In this document: piece by piece, positions 26,637 to 35,568 of the stretch
Numbering within the stretch: the first letter of the stretch is position 1
Layout: each line of letters starts with the position of its first letter
NCBI GenBank assembly: GCA_022711465.1
Contig: JAKLEZ010000010.1
Location: forward strand, 124,001-188,000
Origin: Planctomycetota bacterium
Lineage (GTDB): Bacteria; Planctomycetota; Phycisphaerae; UBA1845; PWPN01
DNA: 64,000 nucleotides
Reading direction: 5' to 3'
Program-made: the position numbers and the translations under genes
The notes under the pieces: model-generated
What the model was told of the DNA's origin: nothing
Databases searched by the model: none
The model's input: the letters and a program-made list of their open reading frames with translations, nothing else

Positions 26637-27959
26637 TCAGTACGCCCTTCTTACCCGAGAAGACGGATAGTACAACTTCAGAATCTGGCTCGCTTTCATC
26701 CCCTGGCGAGCCAAGGCGTCCGCGCCGTACTGACACAAGCCGACGCCGTGGCCCAGACCGCGTCCTTCCTGGAACACGCACTCAGAGCCGTTGCTGGCGA
26801 GAACGAAGCAGGTGCTGCGGATCTCGCGTCCGCTGGGATCGAGCGTCAGCCGCAGGTTTTCGGCCTCGATCTCGACCTCGCGATTCTGGCCGTCGATGCA
26901 CCGGTACCTCACCGCTCGCCCGGCGGGAGTCGCCTCGGCCACCTCGATGCGTTCGATGAGACCGAGGGCCTTAAAACGAGGATATCGGCCGCGGAGCGCC
27001 TCGGTGATCATCGTTTTGCCGAGTGAAACCGGCCCCCAGGAACGATCGGGCGCGTTTCGGCAGGAATCGCACTGCACATTGCCGGTTAGGGGCGGGATCT
27101 GGGCGTCTTCCCGCCCGTTGATGGCGGCTGCCGAAGCGGTCGTCCCGCCACAGGCGGAGGAGTAGTATGCGCAGAAGATCCGCTCGCCCTCGGGAGCATC
27201 CCAGGCACAGACCAAGCCACGGGTGTCGTAGACCGCCTCGGCGGCAGGAGAGCCGTGCGGACTCCGGTTGATCCCGCGGTATACCTGCGATCGCTCCGTC
27301 GCCTTCACGTCCCAGAAGCGCTTCTTGCCCGTGGTCTGCTTGTGATACCAGGCGTACGTCCGAGCCGCGATGGCCTGGGCTCGAAACGTTTCCTGATGAA
27401 ATCGCCGCGGGAGTTCGGCATCCACGACGGCGATGAGGTAGTCTTCGATGTCAACGACATTGGTGACCGCACCGGCGTTGTCGCCGGTCCGGGCGAACCG
27501 GATCCAGCCGCGATAGTACTGGACCTTGCCGTTGACCTGGATCCCGATGGGCTCCAGGCCGCGGGGAACCAGGTCAACGACTTGGTCGGCCAAGTCGAGT
27601 TGCAGCGATGGCACGCGAATCCGTTGATCCTCAAACACGACGCCGAGCGGCTTGCCCCCTTCGCCCTGGCCAAAATGGGTACCTGCGGTGGGGTCAATCA
27701 GATCGAAGGCGTCATCCGAGCTGACCGAACACGCGGGCGTCCCCTCCAGCAACAGGACGCGGATCTGCCGGTCAATAGGCTCGGGAACCGCCTCCGCGGG
27801 ACGTGAGGCCGCGCCGGCAGGTGCCGTCTCGGGTGTCTGATGACAGCCCGTGCCGAGGAGCACCCACAATCCCAGTGTGGCGAGACAGCACATACGGTGA
27901 TCATGGGGCCACAACGACCGGGTGGTCACTCGACAGGCAGCCAACCTGTCCGACGGCAT
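26637..27959 (-). CDS. SpoIID/LytB-domain lipoprotein
   Basis: This is a 440-residue protein from the ATG at 27959 (an ATG at 27893 gives a shorter form). A lipobox (LLGTGC) follows a hydrophobic stretch. The SpoIID/LytB domain starts near residue 185, with VDIEDYLIAVVDAELP, FRAQAIAARTYAWY, the YYSSACGGTTASA loop and the closing RGLGHGVGLCQYGADALARQG, HGVGxxQyGA being a family hallmark. SpoIID of Bacillus is a lytic transglycosylase that cuts glycan strands lacking stem peptides. The protein probably acts on the cell wall. Cys residues are frequent (CAYYSSACGG, CDSC, CVF), suggesting disulfides. It sits 32 bp after the TPR-alphaCTD gene. Confidence 0.88.
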   Translation of the reverse strand: MPSDRLAACRVTTRSLWPHDHRMCCLATLGLWVLLGTGCHQTPETAPAGAASRPAEAVPEPIDRQIRVLLLEGTPACSVSSDDAFDLIDPTAGTHFGQGEGGKPLGVVFEDQRIRVPSLQLDLADQVVDLVPRGLEPIGIQVNGKVQYYRGWIRFARTGDNAGAVTNVVDIEDYLIAVVDAELPRRFHQETFRAQAIAARTYAWYHKQTTGKKRFWDVKATERSQVYRGINRSPHGSPAAEAVYDTRGLVCAWDAPEGERIFCAYYSSACGGTTASAAAINGREDAQIPPLTGNVQCDSCRNAPDRSWGPVSLGKTMITEALRGRYPRFKALGLIERIEVAEATPAGRAVRYRCIDGQNREVEIEAENLRLTLDPSGREIRSTCFVLASNGSECVFQEGRGLGHGVGLCQYGADALARQGMKASQILKLYYPSSRVRRAY

Positions 27960-27991
27960 ACTGCTCAGCCCGGTAGCGATCGTCGTGAATT

Positions 27992-28948
27992 CTACTCCGG
28001 TTTGCGGAGGCTGACGCCGAACTCCGCCAACTTGGCCTTGATTTCGTTCAAGGAGGTCTGCCCGAAGTTTTTGGTTGCCAGGAGTTCGGCCTCGGTCCGC
28101 ATGATCAGGTCGCCCAGCGTGACCAGGTTCAGCCGCTGGAGGCATTTTCGCGACCGGCTCGAGAACTCGATCTCGGACAGGTACTTGTTGAGTACATCCG
28201 GAGAGCCCTCCGGGAGCTGGCGACGCGGCGCCGGGCGAGTTGACCGAATGGCCTCCTCCTTGAGCTGGCCCAGCCGCAGCCCCTTTTGGGCAAGCATGGC
28301 CTTGATCTCGTTGAGCGAGGTCTCGCCGAAGTTCTTGTAGGCCAGCAGTTCCGCCTCGCTGATGCGCAGCAGATCGCCGAGCGAGTTGATGTTCATCTTG
28401 CGGAGGCAGTTGCGGCTGCGGACACTCAGTTCGAAGTCCGCGATCGGCGTATCGAGGATCGCATTGCGTTTCTGGCGGCTGCGTTCCTGGTTCTCGTCAT
28501 AGTACATGTCCATCGAGCTCTCGATGTCCTTTGCGAACATGCGGGCCCGCTGGTGATTAGGTTGCTCCGCCAAGATGCGATCGATGCAGCGGAGGGCATC
28601 CTCATATCGGGCGCGATCCTCGTAAATCACCGCCAGATTGATCAGGGCGTTCACATGGGCAGGTGTCTTGGCGGCCAGGGCCTCGTAGTATTTGACGGCT
28701 TCATCGTCCGCGCCGTGCAAATCGAGGTAGAAGGCGAGCGCAAACATCGCCTCCTGGTGATTGGGGTCCATGCTCAGAGCCTTCTCGTAGGCGGCCACGG
28801 CATCCTCGCCCTGCCCCTTGGCTTCCAGAAGCCGCCCGCGAGCGAAATGCCATTGCGGATTGTTGGCGGATTCCGCCTGGCTCTGGCTCAGTTCGGTCTC
28901 GGCTTGTTGGATCTTGCCCTCGCGGATCAAAGCGGCGACATCAATCAT
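27992..28948 (-). CDS. Tetratricopeptide protein with two RNA polymerase alpha C-terminal domains
   Basis: This 318-residue protein has three to four TPR units at residues 1-150 (PQWHFARGRLLEAKGQGEDA, DEAVKYYEALAAKTP and RYEDALRCIDRILAEQP are typical helices). A linker is followed by two copies of the alpha C-terminal domain (alphaCTD) of RNA polymerase, residues ~163-227 and ~250-316. Each has the (HhH)2-like pattern, such as NSLGDLLRISEAELLAYKNFG then TSLNEIKAMLA. In the first copy Arg177 and Asn180 match E. coli alpha R265/N268 and Ser211 matches S299, the residues that bind UP-element DNA. In the second, Arg265 matches R265 but N268 is Lys. There is no alpha N-terminal domain. The start at 28948 is the ATG best matching the first TPR; upstream ATGs exist. 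Role in transcription is inference. Confidence 0.92.
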   Translation of the reverse strand: MIDVAALIREGKIQQAETELSQSQAESANNPQWHFARGRLLEAKGQGEDAVAAYEKALSMDPNHQEAMFALAFYLDLHGADDEAVKYYEALAAKTPAHVNALINLAVIYEDRARYEDALRCIDRILAEQPNHQRARMFAKDIESSMDMYYDENQERSRQKRNAILDTPIADFELSVRSRNCLRKMNINSLGDLLRISEAELLAYKNFGETSLNEIKAMLAQKGLRLGQLKEEAIRSTRPAPRRQLPEGSPDVLNKYLSEIEFSSRSRKCLQRLNLVTLGDLIMRTEAELLATKNFGQTSLNEIKAKLAEFGVSLRKPE

Positions 28949-29251
28949 CGTGGTGAACCCTGTGCTCCGTGTGTAAAGTGAGGAAGCAATCATGACGCGG
29001 CGTGCAAGGGACATAAGCTACCCGCCCCGCGGCGCACGCGATTTCGCAGGTAGTGTAGCCAAACCCAGCCCCAATGCAAGGGCTGGGGAAGGTGGCCGCC
29101 CGCCGCCGCGGAATTGACGCTCTCCCAAGGCTTGAATACCATGAGCCGCCGAGGTGCGAGGTGTGCGATTCCGCGCCCGCCCCATGGCGTAACCACATGG
29201 CCGACAGGTTGTTACGGCGGCAACATTCCGTCCTGGGCAAAGGAGTGGCCC
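28949..29251. other. Divergent intergenic region between the TPR-alphaCTD and hldE genes
   Basis: About 300 bp lie between the two start codons. The AAAGGAG before the hldE TTG ends at 29245. I found no strong promoter hexamers and no RNA gene here. Confidence 0.4.
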
Positions 29252-30733
29252 TTGATTCCAGAGCTGATTCGATTGGCGGAGGCGTTCGGTGGCCAGCGGG
29301 TGCTGCTGGTCGGCGATCTGATCCTGGATCGATATGTGTACGGCGACGCGGAGCGGATCAGCCCGGAAGCCCCGGTGCCGGTGCTGTGCAAGAAATCGGA
29401 GGAAGAGCGGGTCGGCGGGGCGGGCAGTGTGGCCGCAAACCTGCGTGAGCTCGGCCTGGACGTCATCTGCTGCGGAGCGGTGGGGCTGGACGATTCCGGC
29501 AGCCGGCTGCGAGCCTTGTTGCAGAACCAGGCGATCAGCACGCGTGGCGTACTCGCGGTCGGTGATCGCCCCACCACCACCAAGACGCGGTTTGTCGGCC
29601 TGGCCCAGCATCGCCATCGGCAGCAACTCATGCGTGTCGACGAGGAGGTGACCCGGCCGCTCGGTCCCGGTGATGCGGATCGGCTGGCCGAGCTGGTACG
29701 GCGATGCACCTCCCACGTGGTAGCGGTGTGCCTGGAGGATTACGGCAAGGGGTTGCTCAGCGATGCCCTGTGCCGACGCATCATCGCGGCGGCGCGGGAA
29801 GCAGGCAAGCCGGTCCTGGTGGATCCGGCTCGGATCAGCGACTACACCCGGTACCGCGGGGCAACGATGCTGACGCCGAACCGAAACGAGTTCCAGATCG
29901 CCAGTGGTTGCGCGGACACGAGCTTGACGACCGTGCTGGCCGAGGTGAACCCCCTGATCGAGCGATGTGACCTGGAGGGGTTGCTGGTCACCCTGGACCG
30001 CGAGGGTGTTGTCCTGGCGGTCCGCGGGCAGAAGCCGGTGCACGTTCCGACGCGGCCACGCGCGGTGTACGACAATACCGGCGCGGGCGACGCCGTGCTG
30101 GCCATGCTGGTGGCCGCTCGGGTGGCCGGGGCGACTTGGGAACAGGCCGCTCATCTGACCAACGTGGCCGGCGGCCTGGAAGTCGAGAAGTTCGGCTGCG
30201 TGCCGATCCGACGTGACGAGGTCATCGCCGACCTGCGGATCTCGTCGGGCTCGGCCGGCAGCAAGATTCGTGACTTGAAGGAGCTGGCCGCCGAGCTGAC
30301 CCTTCGGCAGAGCCGGGGCGAGACGGTAGTATTCACGAATGGCTGCTACGATCTGCTGCACGTGGGACACGTGCGACTGCTGGAACAGTGCCGGAGGATG
30401 GGCGCGATTCTGGTCGTCGGCCTGAACTCGGATGTCTCGGTGCGTGCCCAGGGCAAGGCTCCCGGCCGGCCCATCGTGCCCCAGGATCAGCGAGCGGAAG
30501 TCCTGGCCGCCTTGGGCTGCGTGGACTACGTGGTGATCTACGACGACCCGACCCCGAAGGAGGTCATCGAGAAGCTCTCCCCGAACGTTCTGGTCAAGGG
30601 CGAGGACTGGGCGAACAAGGGCGTGGTCGGACGAGAACATGTCGAAGCCACGGGTGGCCGGGTGGTCCTCGTGCCCATGGAAAAGGGCCTGAGCACCAGC
30701 GGAATCATCGAGCGAATCAGGCGTGGATCGTAG
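29252..30733 (+). CDS. hldE: Bifunctional heptose 7-phosphate kinase / heptose 1-phosphate adenylyltransferase
   Basis: This is a 493-residue fusion. Residues ~1-320 are a PfkB-type sugar kinase: VLLVGDLILDRYVYGD opening, then NTGAGDAVLAML, the anion-hole motif with the catalytic Asp. Residues ~345-493 are a nucleotidyltransferase with TNGCYDLLHVGHVRLL (HxGH) and the LSTSGIIERI end. HldE makes the ADP-heptose precursor for lipopolysaccharide inner core via D-glycero-D-manno-heptose phosphates. The start is TTG at 29252 with AAAGGAG six bases upstream; longer upstream frames have no homology. A planctomycete with heptose in its envelope is consistent with its diderm cell type. It is divergent from the TPR-alphaCTD gene. 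Confidence 0.93.
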   Translation: MIPELIRLAEAFGGQRVLLVGDLILDRYVYGDAERISPEAPVPVLCKKSEEERVGGAGSVAANLRELGLDVICCGAVGLDDSGSRLRALLQNQAISTRGVLAVGDRPTTTKTRFVGLAQHRHRQQLMRVDEEVTRPLGPGDADRLAELVRRCTSHVVAVCLEDYGKGLLSDALCRRIIAAAREAGKPVLVDPARISDYTRYRGATMLTPNRNEFQIASGCADTSLTTVLAEVNPLIERCDLEGLLVTLDREGVVLAVRGQKPVHVPTRPRAVYDNTGAGDAVLAMLVAARVAGATWEQAAHLTNVAGGLEVEKFGCVPIRRDEVIADLRISSGSAGSKIRDLKELAAELTLRQSRGETVVFTNGCYDLLHVGHVRLLEQCRRMGAILVVGLNSDVSVRAQGKAPGRPIVPQDQRAEVLAALGCVDYVVIYDDPTPKEVIEKLSPNVLVKGEDWANKGVVGREHVEATGGRVVLVPMEKGLSTSGIIERIRRGS

Positions 30734-30910
30734 GCCGACTGGACTTGCCCCGGCTCGTCTGGCGTTTTCCTGCCCCGCCCATGGCGCGGGGGAACAGGAC
30801 ATGGTTCGGTTGGGCGTGGTTCTGAATGCCCTCCGGGCTCACCTGGTTCTCCCAGTTCTGACTGTCGAGGACCTGAACCCTCGCCGGCGGTTAGCGATGC
30901 TCAAGGGGAC

Positions 30911-30940
30911 GGCCACGGGCGGGTCGATTCGCCCGTGGCC
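30911..30940. other. 11-bp stem-loop between convergent hldE and PA14 genes
   Basis: GGCCACGGGCG (30911-30921) and its perfect complement (30930-30940) flank an 8-base loop. It lies in the 245-bp gap between two convergent genes. No T-tract follows on either strand, so it is a terminator-like barrier or a processing stem rather than a classical intrinsic terminator. Confidence 0.45.
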
Positions 30941-30978
30941 GCCGGGAGGACCACGGCCTTCACGCCATGGCGGGTGGG

Positions 30979-33900
30979 CTAGGGCTTGCAGTCCGGCGAC
31001 TGAGCCGACGACCACGGAATCATCGCACCCGTGTAGCACTTGGCGAACTCTGCCAAGTCCGCGGCGTCGACGGCGCCATTGCCCACGCCGTAGTTGTCGC
31101 GATCGAAGCACTTGCACAAGCCAAGCGGCCCGGACGGTGGCGTTGATCCCGTGAAGCAGGCCTGGAACGTGCCGAAGTCGACCTGGTCGACGTCGCCGTC
31201 GCCGTCCGCGTCGGCGAACGGCTGATGGTCGCAGGTGGCCACGTCGGCGTAGAAGTGCACGCCGAAGTAGTTGGGATCCGAGTTGATCGGGTTCCACACC
31301 GTCCAGGCCGGGTCAGTGGTTACCAGCCAGAGAAACGTGTTGCCACTTTTAGCCAAGTAGTCAATCTCGATCGGGTAGAGGCCGTCCTCCGGGGCATACA
31401 CGTACATCATCGGCCATTCGTTGGCATCGTAGGTGGCCCCCTCGCGATGCAGGTCCACCCCGCCGATCTTGACGATCACCGCGTCATCGGCAAAGACGCC
31501 CATGACGGTGCCACCCTTCTTCAGCGCGATTCGGCCGCTGAGACGCATGGCAAACCAGTTGTCCAGCTCTCCGGGGAACGGTTCTCCGGCCGGAAGGGCC
31601 CAATTGTCGGTCTTGAAGCCGACCTGGTAGACGATGCCGCTGAACGCGACCGTCCCCTGCTGCCGAAGGAGTGCATTGCTGTCGCCGTAGGCCACCGCGT
31701 CGAGCAGATCCCTGGCCTGATGGAGGCTGATGAACGCGTCGTGGCCGAGGCCGCCGTAGATGGACAACCCGTAGGTGTCGCCGCTGGCCGCTGCCCAAGA
31801 GACAACCTCAGCATGCAGACCTGGCGTGATACCGGCGTCGTAGGGAGCCACCTTGGCGCTGGTCGAAAGCATGACCGGATTGCGCGGAGTGCCGCCGTCG
31901 GCCAGGTTCTGGAACACGCTCAGAGCGCCGGGGCTGTTGAGCAGCACAGGGGCCGCGTCGGCCGTCTGGTACTGGAACACCTCGAGCAGAGGCGTGGGCG
32001 TTACGGAGACGGCCTGGAGATAAGCCACGCGGATGTCGTAGATCCCTGCCTCTTCCACGTGCACGGAGACCGCGACGTTGTCCTGGGCGGCATCGCCGTT
32101 GTTGTACGGCCAGGCGAAGGCGGCCGAGTGACTCTGGACGAGCTGTCCGCCGATCCACATCTTGCAGGCACCCGAGGTACAGGTATTGAAGCCGTAGTCG
32201 CCGGGTGCGGGAAACTCGATCAAGCCCTCCAGGGCCACGGCGAAGTCGTCGTAGTTGGCCGGGCAACTTGGGAAGGCCGCCATCCAGTCGGTCTGACTGG
32301 CGGGGAAATGGCCGAGCCCCTGGCCGGCGACGCCATAGGCGACGACGTTGGGGTGTTGGCTGGTGTCGGGCGGGGCGACGATCACGATGTTCGGGCCGCC
32401 GGCGAGATCGTAGCTAAGGGCCGCCTCGGCGTAGCCGAAGAACGGCTGGTCTGGCAGGCAGGGCGCAAAGATGGCGTTCCAGCCGGGCGTGCCACCGCCG
32501 CCCAGGTCGGCGCGTTTAGCCCCCGCCGGGATGACGTAGCCGTTCGTCCTGTTGACATGGTAGCTGGCACCTGGGGTCACGGACTGGTAGACGGTGAGGG
32601 TGGAACCCGGGCCGTTGACCAGCACAAGGTTGCCATCAACCACCTGATAGAGGTCGAGGTAGCCCACATCGAGGTACTGGGTGTACTCGACACGGATCGG
32701 GTAGGTCCCGCCGGCGTCTTCCGGCACAACCAGCTTGAAGAGCATGAGGTGCGGCTGATAGTAGACAACGTCGACGGCCTGATTGCCGATGAAGAGCCGG
32801 GCCTGGTCATTGGCATCCAGACCCAGGAGGTAGGTGCCCGGGGCCAAGTCAACGAAGCCTTCCGCCCGCAGGGCAAACATCTGCACATCCGCGGGAGCGT
32901 TGGGGAACGGATTGCCGCCGGTGAACACGCGAGGCCACCCGGAGGTCTCACCGGTAGCGAAGTTGATGGTGTCGGCCGTGCTCGCGTGGGCCGGATCGTT
33001 ACCGAGGAAGTCCAGGAACATCAACGCAACGGTGTTCCAGTCCTCGCATTCCCGATCGCGCTTCCAGAACAGGTTGTAGCCCGAGCCGGGCTGGAAGTAG
33101 ATCCATGGCGAGGGCGTCGTCTTGATCTTGAAGCCGGTCGTGCCGCCGGCGGTGCCGTTGTCGACCCGCTCGGTCTTGGAAAGGGTGAGTGTCCACGGTT
33201 CGCCGCCCGACAAGTCCAGGGGCGCTGCCTTGCCATCCAACAGCCCGTAGACGACCGGCTGGTCGGCCAGCCCGGCGTTGGTGCTGCCGATGGCCGCATA
33301 CGGGAAGGTCATTGGGTTGGTGATGTTGGTCAGACGGCGATAGAACTCGACGCCGTCGCCGGAGGTGGCGGCAACATAGGTGATCTGGATGGGGTAGATG
33401 CCGGCGGGGTCGACATGCAGGTTGCAGCGGATGTCCTCATTCTGACCGACGTACATGCCGGTGAAACCGGAGAGTACGACCTGGCCTCCGATGGAGACCT
33501 CGACCTGGTCGTCAGCGCCAATGCCCAGGGAGTAGTCGCCGGCGGCCGGGAACTGGATCCACCCTTTGGCCGTCATGGTGAAGTTGTCGTGATCGGCCCC
33601 GTCGGTGAGGCCGGGGAAGTACCGGCCCCGTCCCAGGTTGCCGTTATCGCCGGTATCGACGTAGTCGATGGCCGGCTCTCCAGTGACGCTGGCAAGCAGC
33701 GACAGATGTGCATTGACGCCCGAGGCCAGGTCTGTCGCTATGTCTCTCTTGAGGAAGCCAAGACTGGGAAGCTGGACCTTGGAGGCGTAAGTGGTCACAT
33801 CCCAGCCGGGTTGGCTCGGCGTACCGGCGGTCGGCGAAGCGGTCAAGGTAACCGGATCGCCGGCGGCGAGCTGCGGAATACTGCCGGAGTACGGCAGGGC

Positions 33901-34998
33901 TGTGCCGCTGACACCCGTGGTACTCACTCGAACGTTGGCGAACTGCATGGTGCCCGTCGCCGAACCCCCGCCGGCACTGAAGCCGAAAACCGCACCGGTG
34001 CTAGGCCAAGGGCCGACCTGGTAGTCGAGGACCTTCTTGCCTTCGGGAGGATCACCTTCGCCAAGGCCGTACCCGCCCGGCTGGAGGTCGAGCAGGACGC
34101 CGGGCAGACCGGTTGAATTGGGGATCCTCATGTACACTTGAACCTGTCCCAGCCCGCCGTGGTCCGGATCGTTGTAATAGACGGTGATATGAATGGGGAT
34201 GTTGCAGGTACCAATCATCATCATGTAGGGCAAGGCATCAGGTGACACTCCGGTAGGCCAGTAGAACGGGCCGTTGACCAGATCCAGCACATCCAAGTCG
34301 GTCTGGAGACTGGGGAAGCCCACGCTGTAGAGATCCCAGAACGAGTAGACGTCCACCCCCAGGTGGTTCCTGGCGGGACCCCAGTCTGTTCCAAGCCCCT
34401 GGGAATACACTGCAGGTTCGCCATTGCCACCGCTGGGCCAGTTGTCAAACTCAATGGCGAAACCGCCGGCCTGCCAACCGAACATGCTGCCGCCCGCGCC
34501 GCAGGCGCCAACCGCCTGTTGGGCATCAACCGCGTCTGCAACCGGTTGAACGGCGAAGGTGGCTCCATCCCCCGCTACATTGATCCAGGTATGGCCGACG
34601 CGCAGGAACATGTCGAATTCGGCCTTGAGGCTCTGCTGCTGGAGGTTCATCGGGTAGCCGGGATCGGAGTTGCCGGCGTACCAGGCGGTGGCGGCGCCGA
34701 CGTCGGCGAAGCCTGCGTGGATCAGTGTGAGGCGATTGCCGCAGAGCGCGTAGTCCTGGGCTCCTGGAATGCCCCACAGCGTCGAGGAACAGGCCTCGTT
34801 CCAGCCGGCCGGGTCCTGGCTGAAGATGACCGGGTCGTAAGTTGGGCCGTAGTAGTTCCGGGTCACCCAGCCCGGAGGCTTCGTGCCGGGCGCGACCGAG
34901 TTGAAGTCGCTGACGTAGCTGAACTGGCCCCACGCGGGCCCGGCAGCCGGCAAGGCCAGTGTCACGATCCAGGGCCACAGGTGCAGATTGGTGCGCAT
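30979..34998 (-). CDS. Secreted multi-PA14-like protein with dockerin-like calcium-binding C-terminus
   Basis: This is a 1339-residue protein. A signal peptide (LWPWIVTLALPAAGPAWG) is followed by a lectin-like N-terminal region up to ~residue 350 (SYVSDFNSVAPGTKPPGWV and ADGDGATF-type beta segments). Four PA14-like domains then repeat the same path, for example YFPGLTDGADHDNFTMTAKG, FPAAGDYSLGIGADDQVEVS, FPAPGDYGFNTCTSGACKMW and GGTVMGVFADDAVIVKIGG. PA14 domains bind carbohydrate in many enzymes and adhesins. The C-terminal ~80 residues have two calcium loops, DADGDGDVDQVDFGTF and CKCFDRDNYGVGNGAVD, like dockerins. The ATG at 34998 has GGGAGGAAG upstream. The protein faces the AraC/glycyl-radical genes, so it may bind the sugar they sense. 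No enzyme domain was recognised. Confidence 0.82.
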   Translation of the reverse strand: MRTNLHLWPWIVTLALPAAGPAWGQFSYVSDFNSVAPGTKPPGWVTRNYYGPTYDPVIFSQDPAGWNEACSSTLWGIPGAQDYALCGNRLTLIHAGFADVGAATAWYAGNSDPGYPMNLQQQSLKAEFDMFLRVGHTWINVAGDGATFAVQPVADAVDAQQAVGACGAGGSMFGWQAGGFAIEFDNWPSGGNGEPAVYSQGLGTDWGPARNHLGVDVYSFWDLYSVGFPSLQTDLDVLDLVNGPFYWPTGVSPDALPYMMMIGTCNIPIHITVYYNDPDHGGLGQVQVYMRIPNSTGLPGVLLDLQPGGYGLGEGDPPEGKKVLDYQVGPWPSTGAVFGFSAGGGSATGTMQFANVRVSTTGVSGTALPYSGSIPQLAAGDPVTLTASPTAGTPSQPGWDVTTYASKVQLPSLGFLKRDIATDLASGVNAHLSLLASVTGEPAIDYVDTGDNGNLGRGRYFPGLTDGADHDNFTMTAKGWIQFPAAGDYSLGIGADDQVEVSIGGQVVLSGFTGMYVGQNEDIRCNLHVDPAGIYPIQITYVAATSGDGVEFYRRLTNITNPMTFPYAAIGSTNAGLADQPVVYGLLDGKAAPLDLSGGEPWTLTLSKTERVDNGTAGGTTGFKIKTTPSPWIYFQPGSGYNLFWKRDRECEDWNTVALMFLDFLGNDPAHASTADTINFATGETSGWPRVFTGGNPFPNAPADVQMFALRAEGFVDLAPGTYLLGLDANDQARLFIGNQAVDVVYYQPHLMLFKLVVPEDAGGTYPIRVEYTQYLDVGYLDLYQVVDGNLVLVNGPGSTLTVYQSVTPGASYHVNRTNGYVIPAGAKRADLGGGGTPGWNAIFAPCLPDQPFFGYAEAALSYDLAGGPNIVIVAPPDTSQHPNVVAYGVAGQGLGHFPASQTDWMAAFPSCPANYDDFAVALEGLIEFPAPGDYGFNTCTSGACKMWIGGQLVQSHSAAFAWPYNNGDAAQDNVAVSVHVEEAGIYDIRVAYLQAVSVTPTPLLEVFQYQTADAAPVLLNSPGALSVFQNLADGGTPRNPVMLSTSAKVAPYDAGITPGLHAEVVSWAAASGDTYGLSIYGGLGHDAFISLHQARDLLDAVAYGDSNALLRQQGTVAFSGIVYQVGFKTDNWALPAGEPFPGELDNWFAMRLSGRIALKKGGTVMGVFADDAVIVKIGGVDLHREGATYDANEWPMMYVYAPEDGLYPIEIDYLAKSGNTFLWLVTTDPAWTVWNPINSDPNYFGVHFYADVATCDHQPFADADGDGDVDQVDFGTFQACFTGSTPPSGPLGLCKCFDRDNYGVGNGAVDAADLAEFAKCYTGAMIPWSSAQSPDCKP

Positions 34999-35568
34999 TT
35001 GGTCTTCCTCCCAATGCAAAGTGAATTCATGGTCGCGCTGTGATGCGGATCAGCGGAGACGTTTGTCCAGGGGACGTGAGAGCCCTGTCCAGACGGCCGG
35101 ACTGCCGCCGCGACTCCCCAGGAGGTCCTGGTGACGCTCCCCCCGCCAGCCACGAGGCCGAACAGCGCGGTACAATGCTGACTCGCGGATTCTCGCCTCC
35201 TTCCTCTCTCTGCGAACGCGGGCGCGCCCGCATCACCGCGACCGTGGCCGCCGGAAACGATCGGTTGTGCCCGGGCCCCCTCTGGCCACGCCGAGGCTGG
35301 GCCCAGCCGGCCGCTGGGCGGTGCCTGGTTCAAGCCCCACCACAGAATGCCCAGGCGAGTGGCCCAGGCCGGAGGCCCGGCCGAAGCCCTGAAGTACAGG
35401 CGGAACCTGCTCTTCGCACGTCCCGGGAATCCGATAGAACTTCTCGTATGCTAACGGTTTGTCGGCGATCGGGGCAAGCGGAATCAACAGGTGTTTCCCG
35501 ACACGCCTATTGCCGTCCTGCTATGCTCGTGCTATGGTTCAGGCGAACTCAAAGGGTTGAAAATCGTC
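34999..35568. other. 570-bp divergent intergenic region (PA14 gene / AraC gene)
   Basis: No further gene is recognised here. A promoter pair reading right at 35510-35538 is the only supported site. Open frames lacking family motifs run through the region on both strands. Most sequence between 35040 and 35460 looks anonymous. Confidence 0.45.
35510..35538 (+). promoter_or_regulatory. Promoter for the AraC-type regulator
   Basis: TTGCCG (35510-35515) and TATGGT (35533-35538) are spaced by 17 bp. The transcript would have a ~25-base leader before the ATG at 35569. Each hexamer matches the consensus at 4 positions. Confidence 0.45.
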
